Shown: piece by piece, positions 21,871 through 32,949 of the stretch
Numbering within the stretch: the stretch's first letter is position 1
Layout of the letters: each line of letters starts with the position of its first letter
Source: Eonycteris spelaea
Taxonomy: Eukaryota > Chordata > Mammalia > Chiroptera > Pteropodidae
Assembly (NCBI GenBank): GCA_003508835.1
Contig: PUFA01000006.1
Span: 6,014,001-6,078,000, forward strand
DNA: 64,000 nt
Direction: 5' to 3'
Translations under genes and position numbers: made by a program
The notes under the pieces: generated by a model
What the model was told of the DNA's origin: nothing
Seen by the model: the letters and a program-made list of their open reading frames with translations, nothing else
Database searches by the model: none

Positions 21871-22119
21871 TGTGCCTGAGTCCCTGGCCCCGCAGCCCTT
21901 CTTTCGATGTGCAAGCCTCCCGCATGGGACGAGAAGCTAAGTTATGAGGCTACGTTTCCAATCAGGACTGTGTCTTTTCCTTCAATCCATCTCTAGGAGA
22001 CAACAGTAAAGTCCAAATACTAGATGTATCAGTCATCAGCAGAAGTGTCGGTTTGCAGTGCAATTTCTTGAACATTTACAAGTGCCAGAAGTTTCTGGCA
22101 AATGCTAGAAAGGAGTCAC

Positions 22120-22275
22120 CAGAAAAGCTGATATTGGAAAGGACTTTGAGGGATTGACATTGTCCAAGCTCCTTATTTTATCCAGGAGCACACTGAAGCC
22201 TAGAGGAGGCTAGACACTTACCCAAGACCACAGGCCAGGAAGTGGTAGAACTGGGACTATATGGCTCAGCTTGTA
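22120..22275 (-). mobile_element. MIR SINE
   Basis: 'CACACTGAAGCCTAGAGGAG', 'ACTTACCCAAGACCACAGGC' and 'CAGGAAGTGGTAGAACTGGG' near 22237 follow the antisense MIR order, here with a longer left side. Confidence 0.75.
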
Positions 22276-23284
22276 AACTCATTGGGATGTTGTGTCCTGT
22301 GGTCCAGGGTCAGCAACAGTGCCCTGCTGTCCTTAGATACCTGAGAGCAAATGAGATTAACTCCTACCTTTGCAAGTTTACACACTGGTTCCTCTGATTA
22401 TGATCCCTGGATTGCAATAATAGAAAGGCTCTTCTGAATCATCAGAGAAATACTCCAGAATGTTCTGAATCGTTCTGCTGTTAACTACATTTAGAATCTA
22501 CAATCGAGGACATTCCAAAATATTGGCTAATAAGGGTATTTATTAATTCAGAAAATATTTGCTCTTGCCTACGCAGAGCAAAGCACAGAATTAACATGTG
22601 TGGGTTTGGGGTGGGGGGGGTTGGGCAGAAGAAGGAAAAGGCTTTGGTTTTAAAGAACTGAGACCTCGTAGAGTTGGATGGAGAAGGGTGAATCAAAATG
22701 TTATTGTAAAGGTGGTATCTTGAGTTTTTATGATTACTGTAACAAATTACCACAAACATAGTGGCTTTAAACAACACAACGAACACTTTTCCACTCCTTT
22801 TGGTTTGATGTACTGGATCTTTTGTAAGATTTTCTCTTGGTAAAAGTCCTCTGTTGCTGTAAAAAATGTTTGGAAACCACTGTGGTCCTCACTAACAGGC
22901 CTCGATATCTCACTTCACCCAATGATTCACGGGTACCGTGACTCACCCGTTTCGGTGTTCTCAGCCCATGGTTCACAGCACAGACTGCCTTAAGGTGACA
23001 ATTTTATGACATCATTGTGATGATGCCAATTCATCCTTAGTCATGTACCTAGTCATGAAATATCAAACAGGGGCAATTCCAAAGTCACCCAGCTCTGGAG
23101 GGAGCATGCTCTGGCTAGCTGCAGTACTGATAAGCTGACCTTTCCCAGAAATACATGCCTTTCTGTGCCTTCTGTCTGAGTGGCACTCGTGGAGGGCAGT
23201 GCCCACCCCCCTACACACACATACACCAGCGACCCTAGGTAAACAGTGTCTACCCCCTCTACATCTCCCACCAACACAGGTCAG
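22276..23284. other. Unassigned DNA with a MaLR LTR scrap
   Basis: 'ACTGTAACAAATTACCACAA' then 'GTGGCTTTAAACAACACAAC' at 22735-22780 is the antisense end of a MaLR-type LTR. The rest is unrecognised, including a G9 run near 22612. Confidence 0.45.
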
Positions 23285-23458
23285 ACCAATGACAATAATA
23301 TTAATATTAGCAAACATTTATTCAATACCTATTGTGTGTCAGGCACTATTATTGTAAGGTGCTTTTATTTAGACTTTCCTATAGCCTCTAAGGTTATTGT
23401 TCTCCTGGATTTGGGGTTCAAACCCAGCTAGTCTGACTTTAGAGCTTTGACCACTCTG
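23285..23458 (-). mobile_element. MIR SINE
   Basis: 'TTCAATACCTATTGTGTGTC' near 23322, 'AGGCACTATTATTGTAAGGT', then 'GGGGTTCAAACCCAGCTAGT' near 23413, antisense. The middle core is partly deleted. Confidence 0.8.
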
Positions 23459-23850
23459 CATACATTCATCTATTTATTACATGTCTACTACATTTCAGGT
23501 ACGTAAAATAAGTGGTGAGCAAAACAGACATGTTCTCTGCCTTTGTGGAGCTGACAATCCAGTGGGGAAGGCATGTGCCAGTCACTCAACTAAATATAAA
23601 ACTGGTGGTAAGGCTGTAGAGGAGAGGTATGGGAACTATGAGAATATATTTCAGGAGACATAAACCAGGTTGGGAGAGACAGGGAGAGCTTTGCTAGGAG
23701 GTGACATTTGAGATGCAGGTTGAGCGGGTATTAGCTAGCCTGAGGAGTTTTTACACTGAGAAAGAGAGTATAGAGGAGAGGGAGACCAGGACAATGCAGG
23801 AGGAAGGTACAGGCATCTAGGACAAGAAGGGTTAGAGAGAGATGATGACA
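23459..23850 (-). mobile_element. L2 LINE 3' region, antisense
   Basis: 'TGAGCAAAACAGACATGTTC', 'GTGGAGCTGACAATCCAGTG' near 23545, 'GCTAGGAGGTGACATTTGAG' near 23692, 'GATGCAGGTTGAGCGGGTAT' reproduce antisense L2 3' sequence. Confidence 0.85.
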
Positions 23851-25572
23851 GCATTATTTGCACAGAAGACTTCACGTATGCAGATAACCTCAGAGTTAGC
23901 AAGAGGAATAAGGACTGCTGGAGAAACATCCTATTCTAACCCACCCAAATGGGCTGATAGGGTTTAGCACAATAACATGCACTGTCTTGGCAGAGGCCGA
24001 TTTATTTGGGGTGCAATTGGAGGACAGTACTGAGATCCTGCCCTTCTAATTTCCCTTTCTGAGCTCGGGGGAGCTACTTTTAGCATCTGGCTTTCTTCCC
24101 CTGAGATGGAAGTGGCAGCTTTTGGACTGTGGCTAAATTACTTCTTGGCACCTGGCTTCAGGAGCTTGTTAATGCTGGAAGCCAAGAAATTCAGCCAGAT
24201 CTCAGCGCTATCCACACAAGGAAGATGTGCATTCCAGCTGTCGAGGCTGTGACAGGGACTCTGTCGTTGTCCTCCCCTTTTAATTTTCATCAGAAGTAGT
24301 CTACCTGTCATTGGCCCATCTCTCCCAAACTTGTTCATTTCTAATTTTCTCATAGGAATTAGGACCAATGTTTGCAAGTATCATAAACTCAGTTGGCATG
24401 AGGGGGAAAAAAATGAGGGTTTATTATAAGAATGTTGGAGTGTTTTGGAATCCAGAGAGAGAAATGAGGCTGTGATGAACAAACAGACCCGAGGGATGGA
24501 GCGTAAGGCAGGACCTCCCTCTCCATTTCTGCACCTGACAGGGAGACTGGGGACTCTGCTTCACCCTCTCAGTCATAGGTGAATAGAGAGAGCGTAGAGA
24601 AGAGCTCATCCTGCCCAGGTGTAGTGGGAAAAAGAAAGCCCATGTGCAAGAGGAAGGGGATGTCCTACTTCTTGCCATCAGCCAGGGAAACTTTGAACAC
24701 TAATAAAATGTGGTCCAATAAATGTCTAGACTTGACAAATTGGATTAGCCATCCCTCCCCCATCAAGAGAAGTAAGTGCAGGGATGTTGAGAGGTGTTGG
24801 AGTGTTGCCAGATGTGGCCCTCTTTATGAGCTGAGTTGGAAAGGTGAGGCAAAGAGAGAATACTGCCCATCAACACTGGCAAATGGGGTGGGGCCTCAAA
24901 GTGTCACCTAAACCAGCGTGACACTCATGCAGCAGCCCTGGGCTATGTCTGTCTAGATCTCATTCTGTTTCCAGTATTCTCTTGCTTGGATGTCAGACAT
25001 GGGCTCTGGCTCCTCATTGGGACATCTTTTCCAAGTTGCCCACATTCAAGGGGACACTTACTTCCTCTTGGCTCACACACGCCCAATGTTGTCATAGCAG
25101 AAGTGAGGGCTCACTGCTCATTGGTCCAGCTACTTCTATCTTAAGACATCAAAATATAGTAATGCCAGAAATGAACATATTTTTGCATCACCATTTTCCA
25201 GTGGGCATAAAGTTACTTTTGCTTTCTTATCATAGCTCTTAAAGAACATGAACATGCCCAGTATTTGCTTTTCTCTTTTTATATCCCAAGGTAAGACAAT
25301 CACAAGTAGAATTTTAAGACAATCCTTATCATACATTTTGAGGCTCTAGGTTCAACATGTGGTACAGAGTTGGGAAGAGCCATTACTTCTGCCTCTGCCT
25401 GGAGCTCACTCAGACCTTCCCAACAAGTTCTGCATCTCACCATAGGAGTGAGGGATTGGGATTCTTCCCTGGGGGCTCTGTCTCAGTCCGTGGCGGTAGT
25501 ATTAGCTGCTTCTTACAGCTGCTGTTCCTATATTCCTTATGGTTCTCTTTACTTACCCTTTTACTCCTGAGA
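23851..25572. other. Unassigned unique DNA, 1.7 kb
   Basis: No repeat family or gene recognised. Short frames on both strands show no domain. CpG-poor, with no promoter-like feature. Confidence 0.5.
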
Positions 25573-25895
25573 TAGGTAAACCCTTGAGCACCATAGTTTG
25601 AATGCATGGGTCCACTTATAGGTGGATTTTTAAGGATAAATACAGTGGATTCTTTGTAGCCACAGGTTTCACATTCATGGATGCAACCAACTACTCACCG
25701 ACAACGGGAATTTGGATCTGCAGTTGGGAAGCTGCTGTTTGGAAACCGCGGTTGGGAACATGAAAGTACTGTCTTAGGTCTGCGGGTGGTTGAACCCGTG
25801 GATGTGAAGGACCAATTCCAGAGTCAAAGTTATACGTGGTTTTTCAGTTGTGCGGGGCGGAGCCCTTAACTCCACGCTGCTCAAGGGTCGACGGT
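25573..25895 (+). mobile_element. Tigger-type (Tc1/mariner) non-autonomous DNA transposon
   Basis: Left end 'ACCCTTGAGCACCATAGTTT' then 'GCATGGGTCCACTTATAGGT'; right end 'AGTTATACGTGGTTTTTCAG', 'TTGTGCGGGGCGGAGCCCTT', 'CTGCTCAAGGGTCGAC'. The ACCCTTGAgCA / TGCTCAAGGGTc ends are inverted repeats of the Tigger type. Internally it has 'CACAGGTTTCACATTCATGG' and 'ATGCAACCAACTACTCACC'. No transposase frame. Confidence 0.85.
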
Positions 25896-26009
25896 GGTTA
25901 CTAATCCTCATATTAAACTTTCCCTGTTCAAGTGACACCGTGTGTTTGCCCTCCTCACTGGATCTAGGCTACGACACCTAGGCTGAAGGCATGTGGTTAG
26001 GTCAAAGAA

Positions 26010-26085
26010 TGAAATACAAGATTTCAAATTAGGTTTTATTAGTCCCATTTCATAGATGGGGAACTGAGGCTTAAGTGGCTCCATC
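26010..26085 (-). mobile_element. MIR SINE core fragment
   Basis: 'CCCATTTCATAGATGGGGAA' then 'CTGAGGCTTAAGTGG'. Confidence 0.75.
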
Positions 26086-26529
26086 TTCTGCAGCAGATGC
26101 TTTTGGCACTGTGCCTATTTTCCCATGCCCTTACTATTGCAGTATACTTCCATCTGCCAGAACCCACATTTCTGAGGACTTCGCCAAAGCCCGCTTTTGC
26201 CACTTCAACAGTAGGCAAAAGTGCCGAGGGAAGTAAGTGCTCTTCCGTAGCAGTCCTCACCCAATGACTGACAGGAGTTGGTACATAAATACTTTAGTCT
26301 CCTTGCTCCCTGGGCATGGGATAACTGGCTGTATGGTTGCTCTGACCACCAGTTTCCTTAGCAGGGTGAACCTCCATTGCCTACTACACAAACTGATGCA
26401 CAATACACCCTCTATTGTTTGCCTTCTCTGCTGTTTCTCTTCCTGACGCTCTTGCCAGTGTTTCCTTCACCTTCCAAACAATCCACTTGCACCTAGACCC
26501 TTTTCTCTGAAATGCTTCTTGGAGAACCC
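26086..26529. other. Unassigned unique DNA
   Basis: No feature recognised. Confidence 0.5.
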
Positions 26530-26625
26530 AACCAAGGCACTTATCTAAGGTCACACAACCAGGCAGTGGTAGGAGAAGAGACTGGAATCTAGTTTTTCTA
26601 CTCCATTGACCAAGTTTTAAGCATT
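26530..26625 (-). mobile_element. MIR SINE fragment
   Basis: 'TATCTAAGGTCACACAACCA', 'GGCAGTGGTAGGAGAAGAGA', 'CTGGAATCTAG' in antisense MIR order. Confidence 0.7.
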
Positions 26626-26852
26626 GAATGCCTGACCCCTCTCTTTTCAGTAAGTTCTATTTCAAATAAAACATTACACTTGAATTTGTGGTTACTCTTC
26701 AGCTCATTTTCAAACTGCCAGCTTTCTACCTAGTTAAAACTGTATTAAATGTCGGTTACCATCTTCTAGACACCTGCTCTTCCCAAAGTTGCCTCTTCTA
26801 TTTAGGCGTCTGCTCACAGGGAGAGGGGCTAGGTACCCCGCTTGTAATAACA

Positions 26853-27190
26853 TGGCAGCCTTTTATTGAAAAGCCCCTATTTGCCAGACACTTTGTTAAG
26901 CACTTACTTGCAATCTGTACCACAATCTTAGGTGTGATAGGTCTTGGTTCTGTAACTTTTCAATTCTAAGACACACCATCCATTTATTAATTTGGGGGGG
27001 GGGATAGAGAACACTCTCAAATTAAATACATGCATCAATTGTAAGGCACATCCCAATTTTAGCATGATAAAATGTGAAAAAATACAGGATTATCTTCGCT
27101 TACCAATAAGGCATTGGAGACTCAAAGAGATTAAGTCATGTGCCCACGCTCACGGAGTTGTCAGTGGAGGAGCTGGGATTCCTAAAAGTG
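26853..27190 (-). mobile_element. MIR SINE split by an insert
   Basis: Left half: 'TATTTGCCAGACACTTTGTT', 'AAGCACTTACTTGCAATCTG' (26878-26918). Right half: 'GGAGACTCAAAGAGATTAAG' near 27115, 'GGAGCTGGGATTCC'. About 130 bp (roughly 26950-27080) that is not MIR lies between the halves. Confidence 0.75.
26950..27080. other. Unclassified insert in MIR with internal direct repeats
   Basis: Contains CAATTCTAAGACACACCATC (26961-26980) and the similar CAATTGTAAGGCACATCCCA (27036-27055), separated by a G9 run. It may be a small old DNA transposon; I cannot assign a family. Confidence 0.4.
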
Positions 27191-27596
27191 GTGGTAATGA
27201 GAGGTGAGCTTGTCCTTTCTTCTTCCCTTCTCCTGCTCCCTCACACAACTGCTTGGTTGGGGTATGTACTCCTAATCTCTATCTGTTCCAAGCATTACTT
27301 TTCTCCCAGGAATGAAGTATTGGTGCTTAGAGAAACTGAATCTGCCTGGAAAACTGCGAGGAAACCCGCTTACCTAGGAAACCTGGAGGGTCAGAGCCAC
27401 GGCAGGCCAGAGCCTTGGACAGGCTGGGCTGAAGTTTGGGGGACCTGACGTCTCTAGTGGAAGGAGGCAGTTTGAGGCAGGAGGTAAATGGAGGCTAATC
27501 AGCCGAGAAGGTTAGATGGTGGTATCAGCCCCTGTGATGTCTTCACCCTCTTTTCTCTGGGAGGGTTTGGGAACATTCTCTGGCATGAAAACAATA
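27191..27596. other. Unassigned unique DNA
   Basis: No feature recognised. Confidence 0.5.
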
Positions 27597-27860
27597 ACAT
27601 TTGTTTGCCAGCCAGCATTTACTTGTGCTGACAAATAAACTTTACATACATAATCTCACATCACCTCCGGAAACCCTGGCTGTGCTCGGTTTTTACATAA
27701 AAGGTCTCATATCACCTCCCTGGCAACCCTATGGCAGATGCTATCCTCACTCCCTTTTTTTAGGTGGAGGACATGGGCTCAGAGGAGTGATCTGTCCTCC
27801 ACGATCTCACAGCTGGAAACTGACAGAACTGGCTTTGAATCCATGTGGTCTCCATCTAGG
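27597..27860 (-). mobile_element. MIR SINE with an internal duplication
   Basis: 'CATTTACTTGTGCTGACAAA' on the left, 'CCCTATGGCAGATGCTATCC' near 27728, 'GAGGACATGGGCTCAGAGGA', 'TCTCACAGCTGGAAACTGAC' near 27805. The TCTCAcATCACCTCC...AACCCT segment occurs twice (about 27652 and 27705). Confidence 0.8.
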
Positions 27861-28359
27861 AACATGCTTCGAAACATGCTTCTCATCCCTACATAAGCTT
27901 ATTTTGGGATCACGGAAGCGATAGCAACAAACAAACAAACACACAACCCCAAACCACCTTTTTATTCACGATGGTTTGTGTGATGTCTGATCCTTGGTGC
28001 TAGGCAATCGTGACTGGAATGGATGTTCTCACAAAGGATTTTGTTTTCCCCTCTGGGTTTACCCAGTTTGACTGTGGCATCAGTGACAACATCTGCTTTG
28101 TAGTTTTACAGACTCTTTTTCAAAGCATGTACCAGAAGCGTGACTGAGTATTTGGTTTGGGGGCTGAGTGAATATGTTTTACTTCTCAGATAACACACAT
28201 CGCTTGGGCACATGGTGACTGAACTGTCTGGATGGCTTGATTCATCTAGCAGCCTGGGCCCTGAGCTCTTACCATCCCTTCTCACCTTCATGATGGAGAT
28301 TCCATGCGAACAGGGGTTTACACTTTCTACAAAATTTATTTGCTAATTCAGGTGCTCAT
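27861..28359. other. Unassigned unique DNA
   Basis: An (AACA)n scrap near 27928-27942, otherwise no recognisable feature. Confidence 0.5.
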
Positions 28360-29235
28360 CAGCAACTGAGCATTCACCAAGTGCTTATTCTTTACTAGAC
28401 ATTGTGCTGGCAGCCAGAGAGCTCACGGTGTGGGATATGGAGAGGAAGGTGGGAAGGAAGAAGGTCACGGATGACCCCGCAGCATTTAAGTACTATTATA
28501 GAAGTAAGCACAGGAGTGGTAGGACTCCAGAAGAGAGCAGCATGTGCATCACACCGGGGTTCTAGCAAGCTTTGAGATGCGTTGATTACAAGTGTTGAAA
28601 GACAGGTGGGTATTGGCTGCCTAGAGAAGGGGTGGGGCATTTGAAGCAGAGACAATAGCAAGTATCAAAGTTGGGAGGAAAGTTAGGAGAACTGTAAGTC
28701 ACCTGGCGTAGCAAAAGCCAGGGGCGAGTGGGTGGTGGGCAAAATGACTAGAAGATTATACCCAAGAGGACTTCAGGGGAAAGGCCAAGAGGGAGTCTTA
28801 CTAACAAGTGAAGGAATTCCATGGAAGGATTTAAACAGGGACGTATTGCAGCCAGGCTGATTTCTTATGATGGCAGTGGCGTGGCCACTTTCACTGTCTG
28901 CAAATCAAGTCAGGAGGCGGTTGCTCTAACAGGGGCCATGGGAATGGAGGAAAGAAAACAGATTTTAGAGCCATTTGGCTGAACTTGATGATGGAGTAGA
29001 GCAGTGGGTGAAGGAGAGGGAGGCATTCTTCATTCTTAGGTCAGTGTCTTGGGCGACTATGTGTTGGTGGCACCATTTTTTGAGATGGTGGTGGAGGCGG
29101 AGAAGCAGGCATGAGGACTGAGTCAGTATGGAAAAATGGGTGCAGATTTGAACATGCTGAAATAGGCATGCATGTAGGACACTTGGAGAAATGTTGGATA
29201 TTTGATGGTAGAATGCCAGAGAGGGATCAGAATCA
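28360..29235 (-). mobile_element. L2 LINE, about 0.9 kb, antisense
   Basis: Runs from the 3' end ('GAGCATTCACCAAGTGCTTA' near 28369) through 'GGATTTAAACAGGGACGTAT' near 28828, 'GGTGGCACCATTTTTTGAGA' near 29066 and 'CACTTGGAGAAATGTTGGAT' near 29180, in the order of antisense L2. Frames are broken. Confidence 0.8.
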
Positions 29236-29968
29236 GAGAGACCCATGCTCAGACCGCCTCCCACAGCTGCCCTGGGAGTAAGATGTGATGATGGTGTAAG
29301 GACAATTCTTTTGCTTGTTTTTTCTTACAGGATTTTTTACTTGGAAACGTCCCTGGTCTGTTTTGGGGGGTGTAGTCAAATTGCAACGCTGGTGCACCCA
29401 CCATCATAGTTTCTCTGGAGAGATATATCTTCCCACCCATTTGGATGTAGCATGTTGGAGCTGATGTGGAGGATTCTGTTTCCTCACAGTTCATCAATAC
29501 ATTCTTTGCATTTGGTATCCATCGTCCTCTGGCCATCACCGAGTCAATGGGATTCTAATATTCCTTTCCCTGATCCAACCAAAGCTCTTTGTAAATTGGA
29601 CTCAGCAGGAGTAAGTCCAGTGACCTCATAAATAGTGGAAATGATTGCAAATCAGAATTCATATATGTTCCGAACTCAGTGGGTATCCTTCTCCCCCACA
29701 AAGGAAGCAATCATCGCTTTCAAATTTCTGTTTGCCCTTTCACTCAGCTACGTTGGAAGAAAATATATAGAGAGATTTTTGCGGTATAAGTCTGAAAGGT
29801 TCACTTCCTCCAACCTGAAAAAATAAAAGTCCTATATCTGGCCCAGTGTAATCAGATGGTCCCACTTGGAGAATCTCCAGAGGTGAGAGTCTGGCTGGGG
29901 GCTCATACAAAGGGTCTTCCACAGGCACCACGGAACATGTTTCACACTTGGAGAAACACTTAAAAAAT
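29236..29968. other. Unassigned unique DNA
   Basis: Contains one good-looking acceptor string (TTTTTTCTTACAG|G, ending near 29331) and a donor-like A|GTAAGT near 29611, but the interval between them gives no convincing coding frame. No repeat recognised. Confidence 0.4.
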
Positions 29969-30345
29969 TGTGGCAGAAACTGCTAATGTTCCATCCACAT
30001 CTGTGTTTTCCCCTCCTTCCATGGCACACTACATTTCCCTGGTGTAAAGGTGGGGCCACGTGACTCATTTTGGCCAGTGGAACGTGGGCAGAGTGATTAT
30101 GCCTCTCTCAGGCTTGCCCCCTCATGAAACTCTCCACATTCTTTTTCTTTCTGTTTTCTGGCTTTTGCAGTGATCCAGTGGAGGGCTCCAAGTCCCTAAT
30201 AGATGATGGAGCTACTAGATAGAAGGGGCTTGAGTTCCTGAATGATCGTATGGAGCAGAGTTGCACCCATTGACCTGCACTGAACTATAACTTGAATAGG
30301 AAATAAACCTTCCTTGTGTTTAAAAACACTGAGATTTTAGGGTTC
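29969..30345 (+). mobile_element. ERVL/MaLR-type LTR
   Basis: Starts TGTGGCAGAAACTGCTAATG. It has 'ACTACATTTCCCTGGTGTAA', 'GGGGCCACGTGACTCATTTT' near 30052, 'GGCCAGTGGAACGTGGGCAG', and ends with 'GAAATAAACCTTCCTTGTGT' near 30299. Same LTR type as 36890-37394 and 50745-51160. Solo. Confidence 0.8.
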
Positions 30346-30589
30346 TGATGTAAGGATTCGGTTACCCTTTCTGTTGCCTATCTCTTCTCCGAATACTGTT
30401 TTAGGAGCCCTGCTTGGATTTGTATGGAAAAGCCTTCTCTCCCTCACCCCCTCTTCCTTCCCTGGCCTCCCTCTGTTTTTCCTTACAGAGAGATATATGG
30501 ACTGTGTCACTTCTGGTTCTGATTCATAAATGTTCCTAAAATAGAGTGAGGCAAAGGATTGCTTGGGAGAGAGCACGGAGTCTTGGGTT

Positions 30590-30745
30590 CTCATCCTGCC
30601 TATAGCTTTTACTAGCTGATGAATCACCTAATTGAGTTTAATCTCAGTTTCCTCATTTGTGAAATGGGCATAAATGAATAAGAAGGGTTGCTGTGAAGAT
30701 TCGATACGATAGTGTATATGAAAGCACTTTATAAATTGTAACGCT
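30590..30745 (+). mobile_element. MIR SINE
   Basis: 'AATCTCAGTTTCCTCATTTG' near 30640, 'TGAAATGGGCATAAATGAAT', 'GTTGCTGTGAAGATTCGATA' near 30689, 'GAAAGCACTTTATAAATTGT'. Confidence 0.9.
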
Positions 30746-31029
30746 CAATGTGCTTGTGGGTGATAATCAGGGAAGTAGGAGGAGGTTAAAACTTTCCCAA
30801 GGGATACCTTCACTCTCACTGTTCTCTCACCTTTCCTCTGCAATCCTGGGCATACACATTCTTTCAGTGGAAGCCTCAACATTGTGCCCCCAATGCTATC
30901 ATGTTGCATGGCTGGGAATATTTTTGGATAGCACTTATAGAAAGTTAAGGTTAATTTTACTCACTCCCAATACTTATTTTTTCTCCTCTTTCAGTTGTTC
31001 TAGATTTATGAGAGGAGAATTCATAGCAG

Positions 31030-31440
31030 AGTTAATAAATCAATTACATTTCATTTAGTTTAGAAAAAACCTCCATTCTAAAACCGCCCAAGAAACAAAA
31101 CTACATCTATTCACACAAATTGCAATGCTTTTCTCTGCATAAACAATTTCTTTTTGTATTTTATGTTTTTTTATGTCCTAAAAGGACAGAGATATTCACC
31201 AGTCTTGGAGTTTCCATAATTTAAGAGCAATCATTTGCTTTTTCTAATTTGTCCTAATGAGCCCACATTTTTTCTTTATCAGGCCCATTTTCTCTGGCAA
31301 AAGGTCATCACAGGCAATCATCCATGTCTGCTGGGTATAAATTGTTTTCATAACAATTTTCATTTGCCTTGGAAAATGCACCAGGCTGAGAATATGGCCA
31401 CTTTGTGACTATGACAGCGTGCCTCATCTTTCCCCCATTT
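31030..31440. promoter_or_regulatory. Candidate conserved element with SOX-like inverted repeat
   Basis: Repeat-free AT-rich block. It contains AAATTGTT (31339-31346) mirrored exactly by AACAATTT (31352-31359) around a 5-base spacer, plus CTAATTT, CCTAATGAG and TAATTTAAG motifs. Closely spaced opposed ACAAT half-sites resemble dimeric SOX-protein sites. Enhancer role inferred. Confidence 0.42.
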
Positions 31441-31859
31441 ACATCATCTTTCCCACCCAGAGCAACCTTCCAAAGAATAGTAAGCCAGGGAACTGGGAAT
31501 GTGAGCTGATGCTGTGAACTGATAAGACTCTTTCCTTGCCTGAAGGTTTTGCTTTCAGACTCTGCTTTCTGGACCTACTGGTCTATCTTGTCTCCCCTCT
31601 GTGGCTCAGCCATGGCTCTATCTACCATTATTACTCCCCTCCCTTCTCCTTGGGGAGCTTTCTGGCTGCCCTGGGCTAGGACTTGGGCATTGATTCCCCT
31701 TCTCTCCGTGCCTATAGCTGAAGTCTGGTCAAGCTCACTCCCACCCACAATCTTAGATCCTAGATATCCTGGACTGAGCCCTTGCACTCTGTGATAGAAG
31801 AATGGAAGACTTGAAAAAGATTTTAATATTTCATCTTAATTCTCCAAAAGCTCAAGTGT
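31441..31859. other. Unassigned unique DNA
   Basis: No recognised repeat. Overlapping frames on both strands at 31549-31794 are unsupported. Confidence 0.5.
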
Positions 31860-32130
31860 ATATCTGTTGATTCAGTCACTCATTCATTCAACAAATATTA
31901 TTGAGCATCTACTCTGTTCCAGGGACTGGGCACAAAGATTGCATTCTTGTTCACACAGTGCTTATGGTGCAGTGGTGGAGACGGACCACTGTACAAGAAA
32001 TTATATCACCACTGTGGGAAGTGCCTAGAGTGTCCAGATGGGGGCATCTTCTCAGGCTAAAGACAAACAGACACGACATTCTCAAGGAGGGACTAAACAA
32101 ACACTGTCCAAGAGGAATACATGCGGGCTA
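31860..32130 (-). mobile_element. L2 LINE 3' end, antisense
   Basis: 'CACTCATTCATTCAACAAAT' at 31878, 'GAGCATCTACTCTGTTCCAG' and 'GGGACTGGGCACAAAGATTG': the L2 3' terminus in reverse. Confidence 0.88.
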
Positions 32131-32139
32131 AATTTTAAA

Positions 32140-32591
32140 AGTATATTTACAAAATTACACAGTAAAATTGACTTTTTTTTCTTGTGATAATCAGTTCTAA
32201 GAATTTTAACACATGGAATAGATTCGGACACTCACCACCGCAGAGTGCAGAACCCAAAAAACTCCCCTAAACTGTCTCTTAGTTGCCACACTCTTCACTC
32301 ATCCACAATCTCTGCCAAACACTCATCTGTCCTCCACCACTACAATTTGGTACCTTAAAGAGCATAAAAAAAAAAAAAATTAGATAGCATGTAACCTTTT
32401 GTGACTGGCTTCTTTCACTTAGCTTAATGTCTTTAAGATTCATCCAAGTCGTGTTTATCAGTATTCATTTCTTTTTATTGTGAGTAGTTTTACATGATGT
32501 GGCATAACGCATTTTTTTTTTTTTTTATCCATTTGCCCTCTGAAGGACATTTGAGTTGTTTCCAGCTTTTGGCTATTGCAGATAAAGCTGC
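32140..32591 (-). mobile_element. Old L1 LINE 3' part, left of an LTR
   Basis: Antisense L1 3' UTR and ORF2 end: 'TTTTGTGACTGGCTTCTTTC' near 32397, 'ACTTAGCTTAATGTCTTTAA' near 32417, 'TTGGCTATTGCAGATAAAGC' near 32569. It breaks exactly at an LTR insertion and resumes at 32950. Confidence 0.9.
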
Positions 32592-32949
32592 TGTCAGTTT
32601 GGGCTGCTCTAACAAAATACCATAGACTGGTTTTTGCTTATAAACAATAAAAATTTATTTCTCACAGTTCTGGAGGCTGGAAGTTCAAGTCAGGGTACCA
32701 GCATGGTCGGGTCTGATGAGAGTCCTTCTCTGAGTTTTAGACTGCAGACTTCTTTTTCAATTCTCATGTGGTGGAAAGAAGGCGAGAGAGCTCTTTGGGG
32801 CCTTTTATATGAGGGCCCCAGTCCAATTCAGGGGTTCCACCCACATGATCTAATGATCTCTACCAGACCCTGCTTCCAAATACCATCATGCGGGGGATTA
32901 GATTTCAACATACAAATTTTGGGGATATGCAAACATTCAGTTCATAATA
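32592..32949 (-). mobile_element. MaLR LTR inserted in L1
   Basis: Starts TGTCAGTTTGGGCTGCTCTA, with 'CTCACAGTTCTGGAGGCTGG' near 32661, 'GATTTCAACATACAAATTTT' near 32901 and an end 'ATTCAGTTCATAATA'. This is the antisense MaLR LTR order (MST/MLT type). Flanks GCTGC (32587-32591) and GTTGC (32950-32954) fit a 5-bp target duplication with one change. Confidence 0.88.
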
